62,369 bases of DNA from a virus, in the IMG/VR virus record IMGVR_UViG_3300035681_000025, positions 1 through 62,369 of that record; one strand, 5' to 3'. The notes beneath the pieces were generated by a model. It worked only from the letters and a program-made list of their open reading frames with translations, was not told the origin of the DNA and searched no databases. The position numbers and the translations under genes are program-made. Shown piece after piece: positions 38,342 to 46,227 of the stretch; the first letter of the stretch is position 1; each line of letters opens with the position of its first letter.

Positions 38342-38854
38342 TCAAGTATATTTTAATTGTTCGCTAATGTCATCAAGCTCTACACGATCTAATTCACTAT
38401 CTATAGTTTCGAAATCAGGTGAAAACTCATACCAATCACTCCAATCCTCCGCTATTTCATTGAGATTTTCTTTTAATTGTTTTTCTGTGAATACTCCCTC
38501 AATATCTACTTCATAGTCACCTCTTCTTTTTTTACTTTCTCTAAATGAAAAAACCATCCTAAAAAATTTTTTTTCTGGTATATCCATATTGTCAACTCTT
38601 AATAAATCTCTTTTCAAACTACTAAAATTTTTTATAACTAGATTCATAGAAAAGAAAAAGAAAGATTCTGAGTCTCTAAATTTGGGAACATTAGGGTTGT
38701 TTATAAAATCGACCCAAAAATCTGTATAAATAGTATTATTAAGATTAACTTCAGATTCACTAATTTCAACATTCGAATAATTTTTATAAAATTCTTCGTA
38801 AAGAAATTTTAAATAATTAAAACAATCTTCTTTGTTTTTAAAAAACTCATTCAT
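38342..38854 (-). CDS. Paralogue pair member 2, hypothetical (170 aa)
   Basis: The frame could start at 38944, but that would overlap the preceding gene by about 100 bases. The ATG at 38854 overlaps its stop by 8 bases (ATGAATGA) and gives MNEFFKNKEDCFNYLKFLYE, which aligns with the N-terminus of the upstream gene. Shared later block: FRMVFSFRESKKRRGDYEVD with TFELEVVVTIWESEFGTYDI; both end in an acidic WSDWY/WSYPF region. Function unknown. Confidence 0.55.
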   Translation of the reverse strand: MNEFFKNKEDCFNYLKFLYEEFYKNYSNVEISESEVNLNNTIYTDFWVDFINNPNVPKFRDSESFFFFSMNLVIKNFSSLKRDLLRVDNMDIPEKKFFRMVFSFRESKKRRGDYEVDIEGVFTEKQLKENLNEIAEDWSDWYEFSPDFETIDSELDRVELDDISEQLKYT

Positions 38855-39386
38855 ATATTGGAAAAGATTTAATTTTTCTAAGTCTTCGTTGATCAGTGTC
38901 AGATTCATCCTGTTCAGTATCCGTATATTCATAATCCCAATCAAACGGGTATGACCAATCTGGGATTAACTCATCATAATTAATTTCTAACTGTTCCTTA
39001 GTCATATATCCCTCATAATCTATGTCATATGTACCAAATTCACTTTCCCATATAGTAACAACCACCTCTAATTCAAACGTTTGTATTTCGGGCACCTCAA
39101 AATTGTCCAATGTAATGGTACCATTATCAAGATTTTCAATATTTTCAGCAATACAATTCATAATAAAAAAAAATTGTCTTACATCATCTTTATTCATTCC
39201 AATAGAATTTGCTAATGAAGCCCAAAATTTCCAATAAGATCCTACATAACTATTTATAAGGTCTTCATCAAAGTTGTTTAATGTTATTTCTAATTTTTTA
39301 GAAAACATTTTGTAATAAGCTTTTATAAATCTAAATAGATTTTCTTTTGTTGGGAAACGTCCTAAAATTTCAATCCGACTAACCAT
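38847..39386 (-). CDS. Paralogue pair member 1, hypothetical (179 aa)
   Basis: Begins MVSRIEILGRFPTKENLFRF and contains the block TFELEVVVTIWESEFGTYDI, DYEGYMTKEQLEINYDELIP, which parallels the downstream paralogue. The tail has several Asp/Glu and ends in RRLRKIKSFPIYE. Translationally coupled to the next gene. Confidence 0.55.
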   Translation of the reverse strand: MVSRIEILGRFPTKENLFRFIKAYYKMFSKKLEITLNNFDEDLINSYVGSYWKFWASLANSIGMNKDDVRQFFFIMNCIAENIENLDNGTITLDNFEVPEIQTFELEVVVTIWESEFGTYDIDYEGYMTKEQLEINYDELIPDWSYPFDWDYEYTDTEQDESDTDQRRLRKIKSFPIYE

Positions 39387-39406
39387 AATACCGATGAATC
39401 ATTAGA

Positions 39407-40243
39407 TTAATTTAACAATGAATAATATTCTTTGAAATGTTTAATTCTATCACTTAATCCAATAACACCCCCATTTACTCTTTTTGTTACCGCAGTAACG
39501 GTAGCGTCGTCAGCCCCTTTATCACAAATAGCCCATAATTTGTTAGAATCAAAGAAAAATGCCGCAGAAGCCAAAGGATATTTGTTAGCAACTAAATCAG
39601 GATTAGCAACGGTATCTTCACCAATAAATTTTGCAAAATTTGTATAGTTTTGTTTTCCTGTTAATTGAATGTATCCTCTACCTCTGAATTTATAACCTTC
39701 TTTTGTTGTTTCGTCTCCATTACCCATTCTTCCACCATACACTTTCGATGCTATTTTTTCGGGATTTCTAGCGTAGGATTCTGCTAAGTTACCTGGAAAA
39801 TATTTTGGAAAAATCTTTTTTAGACCGTCGGCTGAATAGTTTAAATTTTCTTGAATGTGTTTAAATCCACCTGATTCATGGCCACATTGTGCTAAAAAAT
39901 GTGCAAGACGTAAAGGTGTTGTTATATTAAATTTTTGAGCCGTATCTGGAATTTGTGCAATTACAGAGTCTGGTATATGACCTTTTAATTTTTCTAATTT
40001 GAAATTGGAAGTTTTGGTAATTACAACATCTTCTTTAACAATTTCAGGTTTGGTTGATGTTGTTGGGAACATTTTACTCCAAGTACCATCACCGACAATA
40101 CCATCAGGGGTCAGCCCGTTTGTTGATTGCCATTCTTTTACTTTTTTCTCTGTACCTGCTCCAAAAATTCCATCAGGAGTTAAACCTAATTTAGTTTGAA
40201 GTTTTTTAACATCTTCACCTTTTGAATTTAATTTTAGTATCAT
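39407..40243 (-). CDS. Endolysin: PG-binding domain plus GH19 chitinase/lysozyme (278 aa)
   Basis: Residues 1-60 are a PG_binding_1 domain with two half-repeats (KLQTKLGLTPDGIFGAGTEK, WQSTNGLTPDGIVGDGTWSK). The GH19 catalytic domain follows: LRLAHFLAQCGHESGGFKHI with the catalytic Glu in HES, YKFRGRGYIQLTGKQNY (the GRGxxQLTG substrate motif), LASAAFFFDSNKLW and VTKRVNGGVIGLSDRIKHF. No signal peptide, so release needs a holin. Length and order match phage GH19 endolysins. Confidence 0.92.
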   Translation of the reverse strand: MILKLNSKGEDVKKLQTKLGLTPDGIFGAGTEKKVKEWQSTNGLTPDGIVGDGTWSKMFPTTSTKPEIVKEDVVITKTSNFKLEKLKGHIPDSVIAQIPDTAQKFNITTPLRLAHFLAQCGHESGGFKHIQENLNYSADGLKKIFPKYFPGNLAESYARNPEKIASKVYGGRMGNGDETTKEGYKFRGRGYIQLTGKQNYTNFAKFIGEDTVANPDLVANKYPLASAAFFFDSNKLWAICDKGADDATVTAVTKRVNGGVIGLSDRIKHFKEYYSLLN

Positions 40244-40288
40244 AATTTTAATTTTATTTATAAATATTTATATTTATAAAAAAAAATT

Positions 40289-40894
40289 ATGAAAGAAGTA
40301 ATTAAAAAGATTTTACGTGAAGATCTAACACAACGACCTATGTTACTCAAGGAAAGTTGTAATATTTCAGAAAGTTTAAAACATCACATAGACAATCGTC
40401 TAACTTTGTCAGAAAACGTTTTTAGACCATACTCTGACAACTATTTTCATTTGATAAATGAAGTAAGAGAACTCTATAGTATGGATATGATAGAGTTGAA
40501 TAAAGAAGATGAATGGTTAGTGAACACCGACATTGGAAAAACAGCTTACTACAATGGAGATGAAGTTTGGTTGGATATACCATTCCGAGATGGAAACTTT
40601 TTGTCTGAAGCTGAATATAGAGGTCGAAAAGTTAATTTAAATTCCCCATTCAGAACTCCAGGTGGTCCAAAAAAATTTTCAGTTTATGTAAAGAATAAAA
40701 CCGGAAATGTGATAAAAGTATCTTTTGGCGACCCGAACTTAAGAGTCAGAAGTAATAATCCTAAAGCTGCTAAATCTTTTAGAGCTAGACATAAATGTCA
40801 TACCAAAAAAGACAAAACTACTGCTGGGTATTGGTCTTGTAATATCTCTAGGTACAGAAAAAAATTAGGTATAAAATCATCAAGTCCTTGGTAA
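40289..40894 (+). CDS. Late protein with leader and SFRARHKC C-terminal motif (201 aa)
   Basis: Leader MKEVIKKILREDLTQRPMLL with L-R-E. The C-terminus SFRARHKCHTKKDKTTAGYW followed by SCNISRYRKKLG contains two Cys and many basic residues; I recall this motif from phage structural proteins, and it parallels GFSQRAHC in the gene at 6877. It may bind zinc or nucleic acid. Overlaps the next start by one base (TAATG). Motifs TATTTATA lie at about 40263-40280. Confidence 0.55.
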   Translation: MKEVIKKILREDLTQRPMLLKESCNISESLKHHIDNRLTLSENVFRPYSDNYFHLINEVRELYSMDMIELNKEDEWLVNTDIGKTAYYNGDEVWLDIPFRDGNFLSEAEYRGRKVNLNSPFRTPGGPKKFSVYVKNKTGNVIKVSFGDPNLRVRSNNPKAAKSFRARHKCHTKKDKTTAGYWSCNISRYRKKLGIKSSSPW

Positions 40895-41163
40895 TGTCTA
40901 AACGCCCTTTCAAACAGACAAAAGAAGATAATATAATTATTCGTAAATTTTCTAACAAGGTTAAAGGTCACGAACTAAAGTGGCATTACGATCTGAAACA
41001 TCGTATTGTTATTTGTGAACATGAAACAAACTGGTTATTTCAAATGGATAATGAATTACCCAAGAAAATTGAAAAAAATTCAATTATTGAAATACCACCT
41101 TATGTCTATCACAGAGTAATTAAGGGTGACGGAGATTTAATCGTTTCAATCAAAGAAAGTTGA
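40894..41163 (+). CDS. Cupin-like protein (89 aa)
   Basis: Start at ATG 40894 (MSKRPFKQTKEDNIIIRKFS). It contains LKWHYDLKHRIVICEHETNW, FQMDNELPKK, EIPPYVYHRVIKGDGDLIVS, a double-stranded beta-helix pattern with His residues at metal-binding positions. Small single-domain cupins occur in phages as enzymes or binding proteins of unknown substrate. Confidence 0.6.
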   Translation: MSKRPFKQTKEDNIIIRKFSNKVKGHELKWHYDLKHRIVICEHETNWLFQMDNELPKKIEKNSIIEIPPYVYHRVIKGDGDLIVSIKES

Positions 41164-41166
41164 ATC

Positions 41167-42096
41167 TTATCCACCATGGAGCATTGGTAGATCGTTTTCT
41201 TCAGCCGTGTTGATACGTACTCGCTCTTGAACGTAATTAGCTATAGGTTGTGCTTCCATGTAGATTTCTCCTCGTATTTCATAGTCGTTTATAAGTTCCA
41301 TCAAATTTGGATCATTTGAAATTATTTCTAATACTTCTTTTGAACACAATTCATAATTTGATGATCTATCCATTTCCCTTATAATTTTAAGAATTTCACT
41401 TGGTAAGTCAGACATTATTGAGTCAATTTGAAAATCTAAAACATTCCAAAAAGTAGGGGAGGTGGCGTCTTTTTCCCAATGTACTGCTACTTTAAGTCCT
41501 GTATTTTTATTAATACAATACACGAGTAGACCATGATAAGCATATCTGTAAAAATGTCTTGAAGATTCTCTTGATGTTGTACACCATTTAGTTTCAGCTC
41601 CGTACACCTTTGAAGCTTCGTAAGTTAAAGGTCTAACAAGTAACCATTCATCATTATCAAAAACTTTAATAACCTCTTTTTTGGAATAATTTTGAAGATA
41701 TTTGGCGTGAGCTTTCTTATAGATTTCACTCAATTCTGCAATACTTTTAATGTTGTTTACATCAACACCTGTAATGTAATTTTTTTGATATAAATCTATA
41801 AACTCTTTAATTACATTACCCGACACGTCTTCGAAAAGATTGTTAAATACTTCATTAAAAAAATGAAATGATTGTATGGTTATATTGTTTGTGATTTTTC
41901 TATTTGTTTCTCTTTCGATACGTTCGACAAACTCAGGATCTTTCTTTGATTTTTTTTCCTCTAGTTGAGCCTGGATTAATTTTAACAACATAGGTAAAAA
42001 CTTGTTGGTTTCAGATTTGTCCAAGTAAGTAAGATAATCAATAAAAGAAAAATCTAATTCTGCAAAATCTTTTTTGATTTGTGATAATTTAGCCAT
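41167..42096 (-). CDS. WCTT-motif phage protein B (309 aa)
   Basis: Core DNDEWLLVRPLTYEASKVYG, AETKWCTTSRESS, then GLLVYCINKNTGLKVAVHW, aligning with the 288-aa protein at 22882. Its N-terminus (LSQIKKDFAELDFSFIDYLT) lacks an obvious leader, unlike A. It follows the thioesterase gene (8-base overlap) on the same strand. Function unknown; probably not membrane-bound. Confidence 0.6.
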   Translation of the reverse strand: MAKLSQIKKDFAELDFSFIDYLTYLDKSETNKFLPMLLKLIQAQLEEKKSKKDPEFVERIERETNRKITNNITIQSFHFFNEVFNNLFEDVSGNVIKEFIDLYQKNYITGVDVNNIKSIAELSEIYKKAHAKYLQNYSKKEVIKVFDNDEWLLVRPLTYEASKVYGAETKWCTTSRESSRHFYRYAYHGLLVYCINKNTGLKVAVHWEKDATSPTFWNVLDFQIDSIMSDLPSEILKIIREMDRSSNYELCSKEVLEIISNDPNLMELINDYEIRGEIYMEAQPIANYVQERVRINTAEENDLPMLHGG

Positions 42097-42499
42097 TTGT
42101 TTGGTTTTTAATAAGGTTATTAATTTTAAGTTTTACTCTTTCACTCAGTGGAATTGCGTTTCCGTCTTCATCAATTCTCACGAATTTTATATTTGTTTTT
42201 ACAATTGTTTTTTGATCCCCTGTGTATACATTGTGGGCTCGTGCCTCAACATAAAACGTGGCGGAAGTATTACCGACAGAATGTGGTTTAGCATAAATTT
42301 TTACAAGTTGACCTTCTCGTGCTGGTTTTTCGAATAAACAAGAATCGATGGATAGTGTTACCATTCGAGGAGTATCACATAATTGCATCGCATAAGAAAC
42401 CGCGGAAGCGTCAATCCAAGCCAATGCTTTTCCACCAAAAAGATTCCCATGAAATCCCAAATCAGATTTTTTAACAGGATGTGTCGATATAAGTTCCAT
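42089..42499 (-). CDS. Acyl-CoA thioesterase, hot-dog fold (136 aa)
   Basis: Contains VKKSDLGFHGNLFGGKALAW with IDASAV, a hot-dog thioesterase (YciA/BACH type) active-site region, followed by strands (VTLSIDSCLFEKPAREGQLV, ATFYVEARAHN). Length and order match single-domain acyl-CoA thioesterases. As a phage metabolic gene it could adjust host lipid or CoA pools. A later role or moonlighting is open. Confidence 0.8.
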   Translation of the reverse strand: MELISTHPVKKSDLGFHGNLFGGKALAWIDASAVSYAMQLCDTPRMVTLSIDSCLFEKPAREGQLVKIYAKPHSVGNTSATFYVEARAHNVYTGDQKTIVKTNIKFVRIDEDGNAIPLSERVKLKINNLIKNQTNG

Positions 42500-42582
42500 A
42501 CAAAAAAAATAAAAAGAAATATATCGAAGTCAAATTACGGACTTGAAAAAAACAACTAAAAAACGTTTTTTTGGATAGTAAC

Positions 42583-43179
42583 TTATTTTTTTTCTTTGGT
42601 TACTTTTTGTAATAGTTTCTTAATCGTATATTGATTAATTGCAACTACACTGAGTGCTACCACTCTTTTTGCTAATTCTGTGAAATCTTCACTAGTCAAG
42701 TTATTATCACCGATTTTCAGAAGATAATCTAACATTGGTAATAGGAAGGTAAAAAAAATTATTTCATTTGCCATTTTGACTGACTTGACTGAATTAGTCA
42801 CAAAAAGTCTTAACAAATCAATTAATTTATCAATTTTACGTTTTGCAAAATTGAACTCTTTTATCAAATTTCTTTCTCTGATCAATCTAGTAATTTGTCT
42901 TATCTCCGAAGCATTTTGATTATACAAAATTGAACAAATCCCAATTATAAGTAATGTTCTTTCAGGTCCCGTGAGAGATGGGAACTCCAAGTTCAAAGTC
43001 GCATTCAATGGTCTAGCCAATGCTCCGATCATTGCCGAATATGTTAATAAAAACTTTGTATTTTCGACACCTAATGTTTTAGCGGTATTGTAAATGGCCT
43101 TAGTTGTTTTCTCAAATTTAGAAAAAATAGAATTTATATCTTCTATTACATTTTCTTGTAAAACCATAGTGTTTGTCAT
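42583..43179 (-). CDS. Hypothetical membrane-associated protein (198 aa)
   Basis: Start at ATG 43179 (MTNTMVLQENVIEDINSIFS); the longer frame would overlap the leader hairpin region. It contains hydrophobic stretches (FLLTYSAMIGALARPL, TLLIIGICSILY, IIFFTFLLPMLDYLL) among basic helices. A long leader with a GTCACACGG/CCGTGTGAC hairpin and nine T lies upstream (43212-43282). May be a membrane-bound virion or injection protein. Confidence 0.5.
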   Translation of the reverse strand: MTNTMVLQENVIEDINSIFSKFEKTTKAIYNTAKTLGVENTKFLLTYSAMIGALARPLNATLNLEFPSLTGPERTLLIIGICSILYNQNASEIRQITRLIRERNLIKEFNFAKRKIDKLIDLLRLFVTNSVKSVKMANEIIFFTFLLPMLDYLLKIGDNNLTSEDFTELAKRVVALSVVAINQYTIKKLLQKVTKEKK

Positions 43180-43202
43180 TATTCTAAATACAACGATATT
43201 TA

Positions 43203-43282
43203 AAAAAAAAGTCACACGGTAACCCCCAAATTTAAATAACAATCGCCGACCAAGACTATGAAATTAATTTGACCCGTGTGAC
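43203..43282 (-). promoter_or_regulatory. Leader hairpin with T-run (possible terminator/attenuator)
   Basis: GTCACACGG (43212-43220) pairs with CCGTGTGAC (43274-43282); on the minus strand the helix is followed by TTTTTTTTT. Between the arms is CCGACCAAGACTATGAAA, a one-mismatch copy of the leader before the gene at 32010, followed by an immediate stop. It may end TnpB transcripts or regulate the downstream gene. Confidence 0.45.
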
Positions 43283-43321
43283 ATTTGAAATATAAAATAT
43301 TTTTTTTAAGAATCAAATATT

Positions 43322-44545
43322 TATTTTGAACTACCCAACCACTAAAGATGGTTGGGATTCTGAAACCAAGTTCAGAATTTTGGACGCTTCAGCGATTGTG
43401 CCAACGGGTGTTGGTCTTATTTCATCTCCACGTCTGTAATCGTCAGTTCCTGACGATATTTGTTTATATCCTTCATTAAGGATGTTTACGCTCGCATTTA
43501 AATCTCTATCTAACTTGGTATGACAAGATGGACAGGTCCACTCTCTAACACTTAAATCAAGATTTTGATTTACGTATCCACAACAATTACAAGTTTTACT
43601 AGAAGGAAAGAATCTATCAATTTTAACTATCTGTTTATCATTCCATCCTGCTTTGTAAGAAAGAAGTTCTATGAACTTAGACCAGCTTGCATCAGAAATG
43701 TGTTTTGACAATTTATGATTTTTAATCATACCTTTAATGTTCAGATCTTCTAATATGATTGTATCATATTTTCGGATCAACTCTGTGGATACTTTGTGCA
43801 AATTATCTAAACGAGAATTGGTTATCTTCTTGTGTAGCTTTGCAACTTTTAATCTTTGGTTCTCATATCTATGAGAACCGAAGGTTTTTCTACTTAAATG
43901 TTGTTGATTTTTTTTAAGTAAGGTTTGATACTTTTTTGTATAACGATTATTTTTGTACTTAAAACCTTCGGAAGTAATTACAAAATCTTTAAGTCCTAGG
44001 TCAATACCGATTGATTTTCCTGTTTTGGGTAAAGTGGTATGTGTAGTTTCTACAAGAATGGAAACAAAATATTCATTTGTTGGTGCTCTAGATATGGTAC
44101 ATTGTTTAATAATTCCTGTAAAACTTCTACTTAAAATTAAATCAATTGGTTCTTTAAATTTGGGTATTCGTAATTTACCTTTTTCCAATTTTACAAATTG
44201 TGGAACTTTAAAACTATTTTTCGTATGTTTTGATTTAAATTTTGGAAAACCTGTTCTTTTTTTAAAAAAACCATTATATGCGGCTTCTAAATTTTTTAAA
44301 GTATCTTGTAACGACTGTGAGTTGACTTCGTTCAACCATGAGTATTCTTCTTGATTTTTTAATTCTGTTAATGTTTTTGCATTATCATAATAATTTAAAC
44401 TTTGTTTGTTTGTTTCATATTCCTTTTTTCTTTCGTTTAGAAAATAGTTATAAACATACCTCATAGATCCAAAATGTTTATTCAATAAAACAATTTGTTC
44501 TTTAGATGGTTTGAGTTTATATTTATATGATTTTAACATTTAACT
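43322..44545 (-). mobile_element. IS200/IS605-type element with tnpB only (approximate bounds)
   Basis: The RE-like hairpin CCCAACC/GGTTGGG (43334-43356, loop containing CTTTAG) and the tail GGGTAGTTCAA sit at the 3' end of tnpB as in IS605 elements. No tnpA is present. The left end is not clear. The element splits late-type genes that otherwise adjoin. Confidence 0.55.
43331..44539 (-). CDS. tnpB: TnpB RNA-guided nuclease (402 aa)
   Basis: N-terminal helix-turn region MLKSYKYKLKPSKEQIVLLN; RuvC acids in SIGIDLGLKDFVIT (Asp), TIILEDLNIKGM (Glu) and KLDRDLNASVNIL (Asp); zinc ribbon CNCCG and CPSC. TnpB is an omega-RNA-guided DNA nuclease, ancestral to Cas12. The last about 40 residues continue into the RE region, a sign that the guide RNA gene overlaps the 3' end. 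With no tnpA, movement needs help in trans, or the protein has been kept for another use. Confidence 0.92.
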   Translation of the reverse strand: MLKSYKYKLKPSKEQIVLLNKHFGSMRYVYNYFLNERKKEYETNKQSLNYYDNAKTLTELKNQEEYSWLNEVNSQSLQDTLKNLEAAYNGFFKKRTGFPKFKSKHTKNSFKVPQFVKLEKGKLRIPKFKEPIDLILSRSFTGIIKQCTISRAPTNEYFVSILVETTHTTLPKTGKSIGIDLGLKDFVITSEGFKYKNNRYTKKYQTLLKKNQQHLSRKTFGSHRYENQRLKVAKLHKKITNSRLDNLHKVSTELIRKYDTIILEDLNIKGMIKNHKLSKHISDASWSKFIELLSYKAGWNDKQIVKIDRFFPSSKTCNCCGYVNQNLDLSVREWTCPSCHTKLDRDLNASVNILNEGYKQISSGTDDYRRGDEIRPTPVGTIAEASKILNLVSESQPSLVVG

Positions 44546-44643
44546 TGTATTTATTTTTAATGATAAATATCTACAAAAAGTAGAAAAATTTGTTTTTTAA
44601 AAAAATATTTATAATTCAGATATTTACTATAACCACCTTCCAT

Positions 44644-44671
44644 CCCATCGGCTAAAGACCGATGGGTTTTT
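44644..44671 (+). terminator. Hairpin terminator near the tnpB left side
   Basis: CCCATCGG-CTAAAGA-CCGATGGG followed by TTTTT. The loop sequence resembles that of the RE hairpin, so it might instead be an IS end remnant. Confidence 0.6.
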
Positions 44672-44696
44672 CGGTGGATTTAATATAAAAAAAATT

Positions 44697-45284
44697 ATGA
44701 ACGCATTTTTCGTAGGAATCACTCAACAAGAGAAAAATAACATCTTGGACCAACATAAAAAAATTTATGATGGTTATAGAATTATACATCAAACCGATAA
44801 TAAACCTCAACCCTTGTATGTACAAGATTTTGCCAACGACAAAGAAGGGCTTGTGGTTAACAATAGTGGTGAAGTGAAAAAATATACAAATGTGGGGATC
44901 AATGAATCGGAGGAAATGTATTCTGATTTATTTTTGGATGAGGTTGAAGAATCGGAATGTATGGAATGTGGAATGAAGGAAACTTACGAAGAGACTGAGT
45001 TTGAGGATGCGTATGCGTTCAGAGACAATGAAAGAGATGAGGAGGTGGATACTGATTTTGAAACCATCGATTTGATAGGAATGGACCAAGATTACGAACC
45101 AATGGATGATGATGAATTAACTCCTAGAGAAGGTGATGAAACGTTAAGTCCTCAGGAAGATGAAGAGGACAATAATTGGATGTTTGTTGAGGATGAATTT
45201 ACTGAAAACGAAGATTTGGATGAATCATTCCACAATCAGAGGAACAGAATCTTGGAAATGTTTCAGAGAACATCCAAGTTTTGA
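44697..45284 (+). CDS. Acidic late protein (195 aa)
   Basis: Begins MNAFFVGITQQEKNNILDQH, followed by KKIYDGYRI, related to the ISDxxxxRILEMH leader type at 4305. The centre and C-terminus are extremely acidic (DDDELTPREGDETLSPQEDE, EEDNNWMFVEDEF). Acidic disordered proteins in phages often serve as scaffolds or DNA mimics; no direct evidence for either. Overlaps the end of the convergent gene by 22 bases. Confidence 0.55.
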   Translation: MNAFFVGITQQEKNNILDQHKKIYDGYRIIHQTDNKPQPLYVQDFANDKEGLVVNNSGEVKKYTNVGINESEEMYSDLFLDEVEESECMECGMKETYEETEFEDAYAFRDNERDEEVDTDFETIDLIGMDQDYEPMDDDELTPREGDETLSPQEDEEDNNWMFVEDEFTENEDLDESFHNQRNRILEMFQRTSKF

Positions 45285-45556
45285 AAATTGTCAGTGAGTT
45301 TACGGTACACAAAATACCCTTCAATATCTCTTAGTATTTGTTGAATGTAGTCGTATTTCCTATTACCCTTAGACACCTTTTTGTTCGATATCAAATGATT
45401 TATTGAGGTTCCTTTGATTTTTTTGATGGTTACCACAACCCCATTGGATAGGAATATTTTTTTGTCGGTCCTTTTGATACAAGTCACATTGTCGTAAGAA
45501 TTACCAACTTCTATGTTCAAAAGAAACATATGTGCGTCGTGCCATAAATTATTCAT
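45263..45556 (-). CDS. Small early-type protein (97 aa)
   Basis: Begins MNNLWHDAHMFLLNIEVGNS with strands (IKRTDKKIFLSNGVVVTIKK) and a helical end. A TATATTTG box (45561-45568) lies right upstream, unlike its late neighbours. Function unknown. Confidence 0.55.
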   Translation of the reverse strand: MNNLWHDAHMFLLNIEVGNSYDNVTCIKRTDKKIFLSNGVVVTIKKIKGTSINHLISNKKVSKGNRKYDYIQQILRDIEGYFVYRKLTDNFQNLDVL

Positions 45557-45560
45557 GGGT

Positions 45561-45568
45561 CAAATATA
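45561..45568 (-). promoter_or_regulatory. Early-type -7 box TATATTTG
   Basis: TAnnTTTG on the minus strand 4 bases upstream of the ATG at 45556, so the transcript would be nearly leaderless; no TTG 19-20 bases further up. Confidence 0.4.
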
Positions 45569-45652
45569 CACAAATAATTTGATATTTTATTTTTTTTTAT
45601 GTAAAAATTGGTTTTTTTCGGAAAATCGAAATATTTGTAAGGAAAAAAAACT

Positions 45653-45955
45653 ATGGAAATAAGAGAAATTTTTGAAACAAATTTATCATCGAATAATTTG
45701 GAAGTCAAATTCAGGATGAATGAGGACTCTGATGAGGTAATTCGAACACATACATTCGATATTGACGAAATCGTCGAATATGGGTATGAAATTTTTAAAA
45801 GTCCTGATGATTTGGATGAACTAGACGAAGATAGTTCAGAAGAAGAATATGAATTAAATGATTGGGATATTGATATTGACGAGTCGGAATTGACCTCATT
45901 TATGAATGAATATTTTTCAATCAATGAAAATATTCCTGATGCAGAAATATATTAA
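45653..45955 (+). CDS. Acidic hypothetical protein (100 aa)
   Basis: Begins MEIREIFETNLSSNNLEVKF and ends in a strongly acidic half (DDLDELDEDSSEEEYELNDW). Possible DNA mimic or scaffold fragment. It lies 17 bases before the next gene, which has its own late motif. Confidence 0.5.
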   Translation: MEIREIFETNLSSNNLEVKFRMNEDSDEVIRTHTFDIDEIVEYGYEIFKSPDDLDELDEDSSEEEYELNDWDIDIDESELTSFMNEYFSINENIPDAEIY

Positions 45956-45960
45956 TTTGA

Positions 45961-45967
45961 TATTTAT
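45961..45967 (+). promoter_or_regulatory. Late-type promoter motif TATTTAT
   Basis: TATTTAT followed by CAATTATG; ATG at 45973. Confidence 0.5.
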
Positions 45968-45972
45968 CAATT

Positions 45973-46206
45973 ATGAGTGGTGTAGATATAGATTATTATA
46001 TTAGAATGTTACAATCGTTGATTAGTGACAAGGTTGAGGTTGGAGAACAGGAAATGGAAACATCTTCAGCTAGTCCTCCTGCCGCATACCCCACGGTCAC
46101 CAAATGGGAAACAGGGATCAAAAGAGGTTCCGCAAATCAAATAGGAAACACAAAATGGAAAGATTCATACCCTATAGTGAGGGGTAAAGCAAATACTTTG
46201 TTATAA
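45973..46206 (+). CDS. Small late protein (77 aa)
   Basis: Begins MSGVDIDYYIRMLQSLISDK; the middle is Ser/Pro-rich (SSASPPAAYPTVTKWETGIK) and the end basic. The C-terminal half, rich in Gly/Asn/Lys, could bind nucleic acid or a partner. No family recognised. Confidence 0.5.
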   Translation: MSGVDIDYYIRMLQSLISDKVEVGEQEMETSSASPPAAYPTVTKWETGIKRGSANQIGNTKWKDSYPIVRGKANTLL

Positions 46207-46211
46207 TCGTA

Positions 46212-46218
46212 TATTTAT
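46212..46218 (+). promoter_or_regulatory. Late-type promoter motif TATTTAT
   Basis: TATTTAT 9 bases before the ATG at 46228. Confidence 0.5.
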
Positions 46219-46227
46219 TGAAAAATA

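Noticed and set aside
44644-44671. Hairpin upstream of tnpB as the left end of the IS element
   Set aside because: It is followed by a T-run and works as a terminator for the plus strand; the loop similarity to the right-end hairpin alone is not enough to set the boundary.
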